Assembly (NCBI RefSeq): GCF_018390535.1
Contig: NZ_JAHBBW010000008.1
Span: 62,001 to 126,000 of the forward strand
Reading direction: 5' to 3'
Length of the DNA: 64,000 nt
From: Bacteroides propionicigenes
GTDB lineage: Bacteria > Bacteroidota > Bacteroidia > Bacteroidales > Bacteroidaceae
Within the stretch, counting starts at the first letter, position 1; each line of letters begins with the position of its first letter. The notes beneath the pieces are model-generated. The model was given only the letters and a program-made list of their open reading frames with translations. It had not been told where the DNA came from and did not search any database. This document shows, piece by piece, positions 27,001-34,586 of this stretch. Position numbers and translations under genes: made by a program.

Positions 27001-27244
27001 CCGTCTGCGTGAGTTGACCCTTGGTTATCAATTACCAAAATCTTGGTTGGCAAAAACATTCATTGGTTCAGCCAGTGTCTCTTTTGTAGCTCGTAACTTA
27101 TGGTTCTGGGCGCCAAATGTACCTAAACATACTAATTATGATCCAACAGCAAGTAGTTATGGCGGAGGTAATGTTCAAGGTATTGACTACACCTCAGCAC
27201 CAAACACCAGACGTTATGGATTCAATCTTAAACTTACATTCTAA
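24062..27244 (+). CDS. SusC/RagA TonB-linked outer membrane protein, expressed copy with the full N-terminus
   Basis: The 1060-residue protein is the only complete SusC here. It has a signal peptide (MKRKLMLLLACLFVGIGLVTA), a carboxypeptidase-D-like regulatory domain from about residue 24 (QKVTGVVISEEDGQPVIGAS), a TonB-box-like LLDEVVVTAVG, a plug (SLDGKIPGVTINSPSGAAG, MTIRGNSSFLGNNQPLYVVDG) and a barrel ending FNLKLTF. The shared 28-bp site begins at codon 68, inside the regulatory domain, so the first 67 residues form the movable cassette. The 3' part is most similar to silent copy S3. It is followed 11 bp later by its SusD. It imports a substrate across the outer membrane with TonB energy; the substrate is unknown. 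Confidence 0.95.
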   Translation: MKRKLMLLLACLFVGIGLVTAQTQKVTGVVISEEDGQPVIGASVLVKGTQIGAITNVDGDFTLLNVPSSAKTLQVSYIGMQTQEVAIRPNIRVIMKSDSKLLDEVVVTAVGIQRAERSLGYSVSKVDADETIQKAEPDLIRSLDGKIPGVTINSPSGAAGSATRMTIRGNSSFLGNNQPLYVVDGVPYSNPEVASSNQATEAGGAYGSGISTLDPNDIESMNVLKGAAAAALYGSRAANGVVLITTKSGSKNSKKAGKGTEITLNASYTIEQIAGLPDYQNKFGTGDNFIAQGVNGSWGASFDDLTEVPLSMFSANIYGNAYPDLPEMIPYKAYKNNVKDLFELGGIYDLSLNINRYTESGNFTATLSRMNQDSYIPYADFGRYSMSVGGNQTLANGVRVGGNVSYSRTQQNGPMFGNNQSSNIGASSFARALILGRNWDMSLPYETPDHKSLFFVGDQADNPLWSWKYNKIKTTMDRTVANFNVGYDFTKWFSVDYRVGINDFKMDRKEVLNIGSRAVGGKGRIRVESYDTQEIESTLLLRFDVPIHNDWGLKATVGHNVNQFTSNNTQTTGLNIMSPGVYNIDNTESQTSAEYYTRTRLWALFGDVTLDYKNFAFLNITGRNDFSSTLPKNNRSFFYPSVAGSFVFTDAFHIDEDIIKFGKIRLSWAKVGNDASAYYKNGTFLLGQPYNGQPILSLPSSMFDPELKPEFTSEVEFGAELQFLKSRVNLDFTWYNRNSTNQIAPLSLPYSTGYGSYYTNFGKMNNRGIEIGLNLVPVLNNNFKWDMYFTYTQNDSEVKELAEGVERVSLNTGFTTPGAVLEVGKPYGTLVGTVFARDEEGNLLVDPNSGFYLVADEEGYLGNPAPDCKLSLNNTFTYKGFSLSFLLDAQIGGCVWTSYITDLLGRGVTKDTENRYGSRIMPGYLADPSTKQPLLDSNGNKIPNNVQLRENDLWFTGSSSVSSFAINGVSEAAVYDATTFRLRELTLGYQLPKSWLAKTFIGSASVSFVARNLWFWAPNVPKHTNYDPTASSYGGGNVQGIDYTSAPNTRRYGFNLKLTF
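24263..24290 (+). promoter_or_regulatory. Shufflon recombination site A (active copy)
   Basis: This 28-bp site in the active SusC starts at codon 68 (SSAKTLQVS). It matches the silent copies except at one or two positions (CTGCGAAAACTTTGCAG at the dyad). Sequence identity falls off on the 5' side, where the signal-peptide cassette begins, and decays more slowly on the 3' side. Confidence 0.75.
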
Positions 27245-27255
27245 AAACCAAACGT

Positions 27256-28932
27256 ATGAAAATTAAAAGTTTTATAATTATATTGGTATCAGCGCTATTT
27301 GTCAACACTGGTTGTTCTGATTATCTTGATATCAATGATGATCCTAATAAACCAACTACCGCTGAACTCAGTAAAGTATTGACCGGAGCGGAATATGATA
27401 TAGCAATGTCTTTTGCTTCGGGTAACTATATTGGCTCTTCGTTACCTTCATATGTATTTCATTTAACTTCTCGCGAGGTTGACAACTTTGGTATTACAGC
27501 CTCTACCGCATCTCTTGGGAATTCTTGGCTTCAAAGTTATACATATGGATTGAAAAATACAGATGCTGTAATAACCGCAGCAGAAGAAGGAGATAATTTA
27601 ATATATGCAGGTATTGGCAAATTATTGAAGGCTTATGCTTTTGCCTGTATAGTAGACCTTTGGGGAGATGTTCCGTTTAGCGAATTTAATATTGAAGGTA
27701 ATTATGCCCCTATTGCGGATAAGAGCCAGGATATTTATAACTCACTATTTGCTCTAATTGATGAAGCCATTGGAAACTTAAATAATGAAGAAGCAGCTAA
27801 CCTGTTAAGACCGGCAGCTGATGACCTTATTTATAATGGCGATAAAGCTAAATGGATTAGAATGGGAAATACGTTAAAATTGAAATTACTGGTACAGTCT
27901 CGCAAAGCTAAAGGAGAAATTACCGGTTGGAATGAGAAATTAGCAGCATTACTTACAGAAAATAATTTCATGAAAGTTGGTGAAGATTTTGAGTTTAAGC
28001 ATACAAAGAAGGATAACCCGGATGAAAGACATCCTGCATATGTGGATGAATATCTTGGAGGACAAAGTACATATTACATTAGTCCATGGATTTACGAAAC
28101 TATGTCAGGACTTGACCTTAACGTAAAAAACAATCCTTTTGTAGGAATTACCGACCCTCGTATTCCTTATTATTGGGTAAATCAAATAAAAGCGGATGAA
28201 GATGCACAAAATACTACAGACTATCGTCATGGTGCATTTGTTTCTATATTCTTTGCATCCAATTCATCCTCAGCTGGAAATGACCAGCGCTCAACATCTT
28301 CTTTTATTGGTATTTATCCATGCGGTGGAAAATATGATAACGGACAAGGTGGAAAATGTGACAAAAATGTAGGTACTGGTGTTGCACCAGAAAAAATGCT
28401 ACAAGCTTATTCAGTTCCTTTCTTATTGGCTGAACTTTATTTGACAGGTGAGGTCGCCGGAGATGCAAAAGCTGCTTTGGAAAATGGAATTAAGCGTTCT
28501 ATAACACACGTAAATACTGTTTCTCAGAATGCAAAAGCTGAAGGTGTTACAGTTCCTACGATTACAGAAGATGCAACTACTGCATTCATTGGAAGAATTC
28601 TTGCAAAATATGATGCTGCAGCAAATAACGAAGAGAAACTTCGTATTGTGATGACTCAGAAATGGATTGCGAACTTCTTCAATCCTGTAGAAGCTTATAA
28701 TGATATCCGTCGTACCGGGTATCCTACTTTATTAGATTCGAGCACTGATTATGCACAATCACCTTATAAGAATAGTAAGACGCCGGAGCTTGGTCCGATA
28801 GATATCCCATTAAAGGGTATCAATGCATATCCAAGAGCTATGTGGTATCCGACAAGTGAAGTTACTCGCAATCCTAATATCACTAATAGCGGAAGAAACT
28901 TAAGTACTCCTATTATTTTTTGGGATAAATAA
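27256..28932 (+). CDS. SusD-like nutrient-binding outer membrane lipoprotein
   Basis: The 558-residue protein has a lipoprotein signal MKIKSFIIILVSALFVNTGC and the mature start SDYLDINDDPNKPTTAEL, the typical beginning of the SusD-like_2 group. Helical segments such as LLKAYAFACIVDLWGDVPFSE (here split by context) and the C-terminal TQKWIANFFNPVEAYNDIRRTGYP are group signatures. It is paired with the complete SusC 11 bp upstream and followed by a third lipoprotein. SusD at 39776 belongs to the same group, while the other two SusD proteins belong to the RagB-like group. As the partner of the active SusC, this is the SusD expected to be made in the present orientation. Confidence 0.93.
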   Translation: MKIKSFIIILVSALFVNTGCSDYLDINDDPNKPTTAELSKVLTGAEYDIAMSFASGNYIGSSLPSYVFHLTSREVDNFGITASTASLGNSWLQSYTYGLKNTDAVITAAEEGDNLIYAGIGKLLKAYAFACIVDLWGDVPFSEFNIEGNYAPIADKSQDIYNSLFALIDEAIGNLNNEEAANLLRPAADDLIYNGDKAKWIRMGNTLKLKLLVQSRKAKGEITGWNEKLAALLTENNFMKVGEDFEFKHTKKDNPDERHPAYVDEYLGGQSTYYISPWIYETMSGLDLNVKNNPFVGITDPRIPYYWVNQIKADEDAQNTTDYRHGAFVSIFFASNSSSAGNDQRSTSSFIGIYPCGGKYDNGQGGKCDKNVGTGVAPEKMLQAYSVPFLLAELYLTGEVAGDAKAALENGIKRSITHVNTVSQNAKAEGVTVPTITEDATTAFIGRILAKYDAAANNEEKLRIVMTQKWIANFFNPVEAYNDIRRTGYPTLLDSSTDYAQSPYKNSKTPELGPIDIPLKGINAYPRAMWYPTSEVTRNPNITNSGRNLSTPIIFWDK

Positions 28933-28943
28933 ATTGTTGAATT

Positions 28944-29834
28944 ATGAAACTTAGCAGAAATATGAAATATATACAATTATTCATGGCAACTGTCCTTATG
29001 GCATTGCTGACCGTTAGCTGTGATCAGGATCTTCCTTATCCATTGGATGATGTAAAGAATGGTGTCGTTATCGATGTCGCACGAGTAGAAGGGACAGACG
29101 GGGTTCTTTCAGCAGGAATGGTAGAAGGGAATTATAAAATCAAATTGACAATTCCAAAACAACAAGGTGATTATTCTATGTTGGATTACGCACAATTGCT
29201 GTGCGTATTTACTGACGCTTCCGGCAAAACAACATCTAAAGTTGTAGTTGATAATATCAAGGAATTCCCCAAAGAAATCACAGTTGATTTTGCAGAAGTA
29301 TATAAGCAATTTAATTTATCTGCACCTTCTTTAGGAGAAACTGTATATTTTACAGCTAATGCAGTACTAAAAGATGGCTATGTTGTATATGGCTGGAATG
29401 AATATTCCGGATTTAACAACAAAGTGTTTACAGGTTGGGAAGTTGATGGCAGAGCATATTCTTATAACGTAAGATATGCCGTTGTATGCCCATTGGCATT
29501 GGACGACTTTACGGGTAACTTAATGGTAACTGACAACACTGTATTTTATAAAGGCGCAAGTTATCAGGTACAAGGAACTAAAATATCTGATACGGAAATA
29601 GAACTTGATGGCTTCTTTGAAGATTCTAAATTACGGCTGACCATTGATCCTACTCTCCATACTGTAACTGTAGAAAAACAAATCTTATATCCGACGTTTG
29701 GAAGCTATACTAACTTCTATGTGGTTGGCTCAGGTACAGTGGATGCATGTAATGGAATAATTACATTTTCCGGAACTGTAGGGGTTGATCAAGGTACATA
29801 CGATAGCAATGCTAATTGGGTAATTAAGAACTAA
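28944..29834 (+). CDS. Surface lipoprotein in the SusE/F position of the active unit
   Basis: The 296-residue protein begins MKLSRNMKYIQLFMATVLMA and has a lipid-acceptor cysteine in TVSC at about residue 27, followed by DQD, which fits a surface-export signal. The mature protein is beta-rich, with an Ig-like N-terminal half (DVARVEGTDGVLSAGMVEG) and a C-terminal half of short strands (FTGNLMVTDNTVFYKGASY). No catalytic residues are obvious. It is the third gene of the active unit, 11 bp after SusD, and it is followed by a strong terminator. A role in surface substrate binding is inferred from position. A start at the second ATG (28962) is possible. Confidence 0.8.
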   Translation: MKLSRNMKYIQLFMATVLMALLTVSCDQDLPYPLDDVKNGVVIDVARVEGTDGVLSAGMVEGNYKIKLTIPKQQGDYSMLDYAQLLCVFTDASGKTTSKVVVDNIKEFPKEITVDFAEVYKQFNLSAPSLGETVYFTANAVLKDGYVVYGWNEYSGFNNKVFTGWEVDGRAYSYNVRYAVVCPLALDDFTGNLMVTDNTVFYKGASYQVQGTKISDTEIELDGFFEDSKLRLTIDPTLHTVTVEKQILYPTFGSYTNFYVVGSGTVDACNGIITFSGTVGVDQGTYDSNANWVIKN

Positions 29835-29860
29835 ATAACTCGTAGAACCCTTTTTTCATA

Positions 29861-29906
29861 AAATAAAGCCAAATGATTTAAATTCATCGTTTGGCTTTAT
29901 TTTTTA
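29861..29906. terminator. Intrinsic terminator between the active SusC unit and the ATPase gene
   Basis: AAATAAAGCCAAA is inverted as TTTGGCTTTATTT around an AT-rich loop and is followed by more T. It ends the active SusC-SusD-lipoprotein transcript and may also serve the convergent ATPase gene. Confidence 0.85.
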
Positions 29907-29927
29907 TTTATAGGAATTATAAACATC

Positions 29928-31055
29928 TTAACTTACTTGTTTCTTTAACCAAATATCAAAGAATTTATCATATACGCTATATACCCCTAATTCATTAGTC
30001 ACAAAATCTTTATCCAATAGACCTTTTATCGCTCCTTGTACAGAACTGGCGGTCAGCTTATAAGTTTTCAGAAACCTGGAAGAAGTGATTTCCCGAGCCT
30101 TTCCTTCTTTGCAAATCGCAATGAGAACCTCTTTTTGCTTGGGTGGGAGCTGAAATAGAAGGGAAGAATAGGTAAAATTCAATTGCGATAAAATATTCTC
30201 AATCGCGATATGCACTTTATCAATCGTACATTCTTCACCCTCAGTAGTCATTGCATAAAGTGAGTTTGCCATAAATTGAATATACCAAGTTATTCCTTCA
30301 AAACACTTATAAACCTCTTGGACTGTTTCTTCTGTAATTTCTTTTTTATTTTCCGTAAAATGCCTTTTAATAAATTTCGTATAAATATCTATGGCAATAG
30401 AAGACAACTCCATAATAGCCGTACTCTGATAAAACGGGCGTGACGGGCTCGTAAATATTTCCCCCATCATATGACGCTGCGAACCAGCATAAATGAATCT
30501 TGCATTAGAGCAGTGTTGGATATGTGTCCGTAGCGTAGCCTCAACATCACTCTCTGGATATTTTGCAATAACTTGGAATTCATCAATGGAGATTAAACAA
30601 GGTTTATCAGCTTGTTCCAAGTAATAAAATATTTCATCAAGAGTTATAGTAGGGCTCTTTATATCCCCCATTTCCAAGTTCCAGCTGGGATTACCGCTAA
30701 AGTCAAAAGAAATACTGGTACGAAGAGAAGACAGACATTTGAGAAATAACTCCCATGCCTTTCTTCCACGAGGTTTTAGTCCGTTCAGAATACCTTTCCC
30801 AAATTCGAACACAAATTCCTGCAAGTTCTTTGTTGCATATATATCGATTAGGAACGTGTGATATTCTTCCTTTATTTGTTTCTGATGAAAACAATGTTCT
30901 ATCAGACCTGTTTTGCCTAAACGGCGAGGGGATATCAGAGCTACATTATTCCCATTGGTTATGTAGCGTGTCAAGGTAGCTGTTTCGGCTATACGATCAC
31001 AAAAGTACTCTGCTGAAACATACCCACTCGTTATAAACGGATTACTTTTTGTCAT
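29928..31055 (-). CDS. AAA-type ATP-binding protein (archaeal-ATPase-like)
   Basis: The 375-residue protein has a P-loop-like SPRRLGKTGLIEH near residue 43 and a Walker B LISIDEFQVIAKYPE near residue 195. It also has a GSQRHMMGEIFTSPSRPFYQ segment, which carries the sensor arginines of this group. The C-terminal ~90 residues look like a winged helix (SSLLFQLPPKQKEVLIAICKEGK, split here for length, and SVQGAIKGLLDKDFV). This matches the family of stand-alone ATPases common in Bacteroides and archaea, whose function is not established. It has no link to nutrient uptake and interrupts the SusC/SusD block between the active unit and silent copy S2. A perfect 15-bp palindrome lies at its promoter. 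Confidence 0.85.
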   Translation of the reverse strand: MTKSNPFITSGYVSAEYFCDRIAETATLTRYITNGNNVALISPRRLGKTGLIEHCFHQKQIKEEYHTFLIDIYATKNLQEFVFEFGKGILNGLKPRGRKAWELFLKCLSSLRTSISFDFSGNPSWNLEMGDIKSPTITLDEIFYYLEQADKPCLISIDEFQVIAKYPESDVEATLRTHIQHCSNARFIYAGSQRHMMGEIFTSPSRPFYQSTAIMELSSIAIDIYTKFIKRHFTENKKEITEETVQEVYKCFEGITWYIQFMANSLYAMTTEGEECTIDKVHIAIENILSQLNFTYSSLLFQLPPKQKEVLIAICKEGKAREITSSRFLKTYKLTASSVQGAIKGLLDKDFVTNELGVYSVYDKFFDIWLKKQVS

Positions 31056-31070
31056 AAATCATATCTTTTA

Positions 31071-31109
31071 CACAAAGATAATTATAATTTTATCATAATT
31101 ATCTTTGTG
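31071..31109. promoter_or_regulatory. 15-bp palindrome with TATCTTTG boxes on both strands
   Basis: CACAAAGATAATTAT (31071-31085) is exactly inverted at 31095-31109 around a 9-base centre. Each arm carries TATCTTTG, a match to the Bacteroides -7 box, one on each strand. It sits 16 bases upstream of the ATPase start and could be an operator with a promoter, but no clear -33 box is seen. Confidence 0.5.
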
Positions 31110-31297
31110 CATTGTTTTTTTATTGAGAACATTCATTAAAAAAGGCACTTCTTGTGAATATAAGTTTATATTGTTTCGGCATACATCATTGGAGTATATA
31201 TTGGGGAGACAGCGTATTTATTCTTACATATAATATTAATTTCCCGATTTTCCTCATAGTATGCTTCTCTTTTCATTAGCAGCGACTATTCATATTA

Positions 31298-31539
31298 CTT
31301 TTTATTTACAAAAGTAGTTCAATGGAAACTCAAGGTATATTTATCAGTTATATAGCGAGTTATGGATTTATGCGTAGCACATTGATAATTAGAATATTAC
31401 TTGTGGCATAGGTAGCATATGGGTAACTTTACAAGATTGTTGATATGCGGTAAAGTACATTCTATCAAAATAATAGTTGGATACTAAAAAAACATCATTA
31501 TTTGCAAGCGGCTTATTTAAAAGCACTTATACATCTTAT
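31298..31539 (+). other. Non-coding leader of silent SusC copy S2
   Basis: CTTTTTATTTACAA lies 242 bases and AGGTAGCAT about 130 bases before the site, the same layout as in the other two silent copies. An in-frame stop (TAG at 31474) closes the SusC frame upstream, and no ATG with a signal peptide is available. No other gene is seen between 31056 and 31539. Confidence 0.6.
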
Positions 31540-31567
31540 AGTTCTGCGAAAACTTTGCAGGTTTCGT
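31540..31567 (+). promoter_or_regulatory. Shufflon recombination site S2
   Basis: This 28-bp copy is identical to the site in the active SusC over its whole length (dyad CTGCGAAAACTTTGCAG). It lies in direct orientation to sites A and S3 and inverted relative to S1. Confidence 0.75.
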
Positions 31568-34566
31568 TTGTTGGTATGCAAACGCAAGAAGTAGCTATTA
31601 AACCTAACTTAAGAGTAATTCTAAAAACAGATGCACATGTACTTGATGAAGTTATGGTAGTGGCTTATGGTACTGCAAAAAAATCATCTTTTACAGGATC
31701 TGCCGCTGTGGTGGACAGCAAGAAGATTGAAAAAAGACAAGTATCCAATATCACCAATGCACTTTCAGGAACAGTGGCAGGTGTACAAGTAATGAGTAGT
31801 GCCAATGGTGGTCAACCTGGTTCTACCGCAAAAATCAGAGTACGCGGTACTGGTTCTATGGCAGCCGGCAATACCCCTTTATATGTAGTAGATGGCGTAC
31901 CTTATGATGGTGATTTATCTTCCATCAATACAGCTGATATTGAATCTACCACTGTTTTAAAGGATGCCGCTTCTAACGCGCTTTATGGTGCTCGTGGAGC
32001 AAATGGAGTTGTCTTGATTACCACAAAGAAAGGTATTGTGGGAAAAGCTACGGTAAATGTGGATGCTAAATGGGGTACTAATTCACGTGCAGTACCCAAT
32101 TATGATGTATTAAAGAATCCGGGTACTTATCTGGAAAAAGCTTATGAAGCTATCTACAACGGTGTGTTGGGCACTAAGGGAGATGATTTTGATTACTCAA
32201 CTCCCGAACTGGCGCATGCTGGCGCTAACAGCTTACTTAGTACAAACAAGTCTGGCGGTGTTGGATATCAAATATATACCGTGCCACAGGGGGAAGCTTT
32301 AATAGGTACTGATGGTAAGTTAAATCCCAATGCAACTTTAGGATATTCTGATGGGACTTATTATTATCAACCTGATGATTGGTACGATGAATTATTTGGG
32401 AAGGGGAATTTACGCCAAGAATATAATATAAATATATCAGGAGCGACTGATAAACTGAACTATTATATGTCTGCTGGTTATTTAGATGATTCCGGTATTA
32501 TTGCAGGTTCCGGTTTTACCCGTTATTCGGCTCGTGCCAAAGCGGATTATCAAGCAAAGGAATGGTTAAAAGTAGGTGCTAATATGGCATATACTAATTA
32601 TGATATGCAATCTCCCGCTGGGCAGGATAGCTATGCAGGTACTTCTTCTGCCAACTTATTCTATATAGCTAACTACATTGCACCTATCTACCCCATGTAT
32701 ACCCGCAATGCTGATAAATCAATTATGATAGATAGCAATGGCTTTACTGTATACGACTTCGGTGATGGAACAAGCGGAACGGGTGCTTCTAAAAGAACTT
32801 GGATGAGTGGTTCCAATCCTGCCGCAATGGTAGCTTTGGACAAACGCCAATATATAGCTGATGTGTTTAGCGGAAGATGGTATGCAACCGTCAATATTTG
32901 GGATGGGCTGAAGTTCACTTATAATATAGGTGTGGATGTAGACAACACTCGTTACAGTCGTTTGTATAATGCATATTACGGTCAGTATTCAAAAGTAGGT
33001 GGTATCGTATATGCCGGTTCTACCCGTACAATGAGTGTCAACCAGCAAGAATTGCTGTCATATACGAAACAATTTGGAGATCATAGTATTGATTTGCTTG
33101 TTGGACATGAAAATTATGATTACAAGTATCAATATTTGAATGGCAGTAAAGAAAAACTTTTCAATCCCGGTATCGTAGAGATAGACAATGCAATCAAAAA
33201 TCCGTCTATCAGTTCGTACACAGATAACTATGCAACAGAAGGCTGGTTGGCACGTGCACAGTACGATTATGACGGCAAATACATAGCTAGCGCATCGTAT
33301 CGTCGTGATGCCTCTTCACGCTTTGCTAAAAATCATCGCTGGGGTAATTTTGGTTCTGTAGGTGCTGCTTGGGTTATAAGTAAGGAAGATTTTCTTGCTA
33401 ACCAGAAATGGATTGACTTTCTGAAATTCAAGATGAGTTATGGTATTCAAGGTAATGATGACTTGCTGTATAATGATGTATACGGTACAAAGAACTACTA
33501 CCCGTATCAGGATCAATTCAATGTGTTGGAAAATAATGGAGATTTTGCTGTAAGCATGTCTTATAAAGGAAACGAAGACATTACTTGGGAAACGTCTTAT
33601 TCTTTCAATGCAGGCTTTGACTTCAACCTGTTTGGAAATAAGCTGAATGGTAGCATTGAGTATTTCAGCCGCAAGACAACTGACATGTTATACTATATGC
33701 CGGTATCTCCTTCAAATGGTTATTCAGTATATCCTAAAAACATAGGTTCTATACGGAATAATGGTGTCGAAATAGATTTGAACTCAGACATTATCAACAA
33801 TAGAAATATCCAATGGAATGTGTTTGCCAACGCCACTTTCGTGAAAAATAAAATATTGGAACTGGCACCTGAACTTAATGGAGAACTGATTTCCGGTGCT
33901 ACTATTTATAAAGAGGGAAAATCAATGTACCAATACTATCTGCGCAAATACGCCGGAGTAAACGATGAGGGTGAGGCTCTTTATTATATGGAGACAAAAG
34001 ACGAGAAAGGCAATGTTACACAGGAAACTACGACAAATTGGAATTTAGCCACTAAGTACGAAACTGGCGATATGCTACCTACGGTATACGGAGGTTTTGG
34101 TACCACTCTTACTGCCTACGGTTTTGACTTCTCTATTTCTTGTGCTTATCAGCTTGGCGGTCGTGTATATGATAGCGGTTATGCTTCATTAATGCATGGT
34201 GGTACAGCATCTCGTGCCGGTCAGAACTGGCATAAGGATATTCTCAGCTCTTGGAGTACTGCCAATACCAATACTAATGTACCTCGCGTAAACAGTGCTG
34301 ATAAGTACACTAATGCATCTTCAGATCGCTTCCTTATCAGTTCTAACTATTTGGATCTTACTAATATTACACTTGGTTATACAGTACCTAAAGCTTGGCT
34401 TGCCCAGTTGAATATTGCCAACTTACGTGTGTTCTTTGCAGCAGACAATGTTGCCTTATTGACAAAACGCAAAGGACTTGATCCGCGTCAGTCCAGTAGC
34501 AGTGTAGATGCCATGAGATATTCTCCGGTACGTACAATTTCCGGTGGTATTAAACTCACTTTTTAA
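31540..34566 (+). CDS. SusC/RagA TonB-linked outer membrane protein, silent copy lacking its N-terminus (S2)
   Basis: About 1008 residues of a SusC protein are encoded from the shared site (SSAKTLQVSFVGMQTQEVAI) to the terminal SGGIKLTF. Plug motifs such as ALSGTVAGVQVMSSANGG and TPLYVVDGVPYDGDLSSIN are intact, as is the barrel, with no frameshift. It lacks the signal peptide and the first part of the carboxypeptidase-D-like domain; upstream the frame closes within 66 bases. It is closest to silent copy S1 (shared SFTGSAAV, IEKRQV, KGLDPRQS and TISGGI stretches). Its SusD follows 20 bp later. It is best read as a reserve copy that needs a recombination event, not as a decayed gene. Confidence 0.9.
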   Translation, partial: SSAKTLQVSFVGMQTQEVAIKPNLRVILKTDAHVLDEVMVVAYGTAKKSSFTGSAAVVDSKKIEKRQVSNITNALSGTVAGVQVMSSANGGQPGSTAKIRVRGTGSMAAGNTPLYVVDGVPYDGDLSSINTADIESTTVLKDAASNALYGARGANGVVLITTKKGIVGKATVNVDAKWGTNSRAVPNYDVLKNPGTYLEKAYEAIYNGVLGTKGDDFDYSTPELAHAGANSLLSTNKSGGVGYQIYTVPQGEALIGTDGKLNPNATLGYSDGTYYYQPDDWYDELFGKGNLRQEYNINISGATDKLNYYMSAGYLDDSGIIAGSGFTRYSARAKADYQAKEWLKVGANMAYTNYDMQSPAGQDSYAGTSSANLFYIANYIAPIYPMYTRNADKSIMIDSNGFTVYDFGDGTSGTGASKRTWMSGSNPAAMVALDKRQYIADVFSGRWYATVNIWDGLKFTYNIGVDVDNTRYSRLYNAYYGQYSKVGGIVYAGSTRTMSVNQQELLSYTKQFGDHSIDLLVGHENYDYKYQYLNGSKEKLFNPGIVEIDNAIKNPSISSYTDNYATEGWLARAQYDYDGKYIASASYRRDASSRFAKNHRWGNFGSVGAAWVISKEDFLANQKWIDFLKFKMSYGIQGNDDLLYNDVYGTKNYYPYQDQFNVLENNGDFAVSMSYKGNEDITWETSYSFNAGFDFNLFGNKLNGSIEYFSRKTTDMLYYMPVSPSNGYSVYPKNIGSIRNNGVEIDLNSDIINNRNIQWNVFANATFVKNKILELAPELNGELISGATIYKEGKSMYQYYLRKYAGVNDEGEALYYMETKDEKGNVTQETTTNWNLATKYETGDMLPTVYGGFGTTLTAYGFDFSISCAYQLGGRVYDSGYASLMHGGTASRAGQNWHKDILSSWSTANTNTNVPRVNSADKYTNASSDRFLISSNYLDLTNITLGYTVPKAWLAQLNIANLRVFFAADNVALLTKRKGLDPRQSSSSVDAMRYSPVRTISGGIKLTF

Positions 34567-34586
34567 ACTAAAAACATAAGACAAAT

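Noticed and set aside
31477..31539. Start of silent SusC S2 at a TTG at 31477 (and of S3 at 36689)
   Set aside because: These are simply the first TTG after a stop; the encoded residues are not a signal peptide, and similarity to SusC begins exactly at the shared site.
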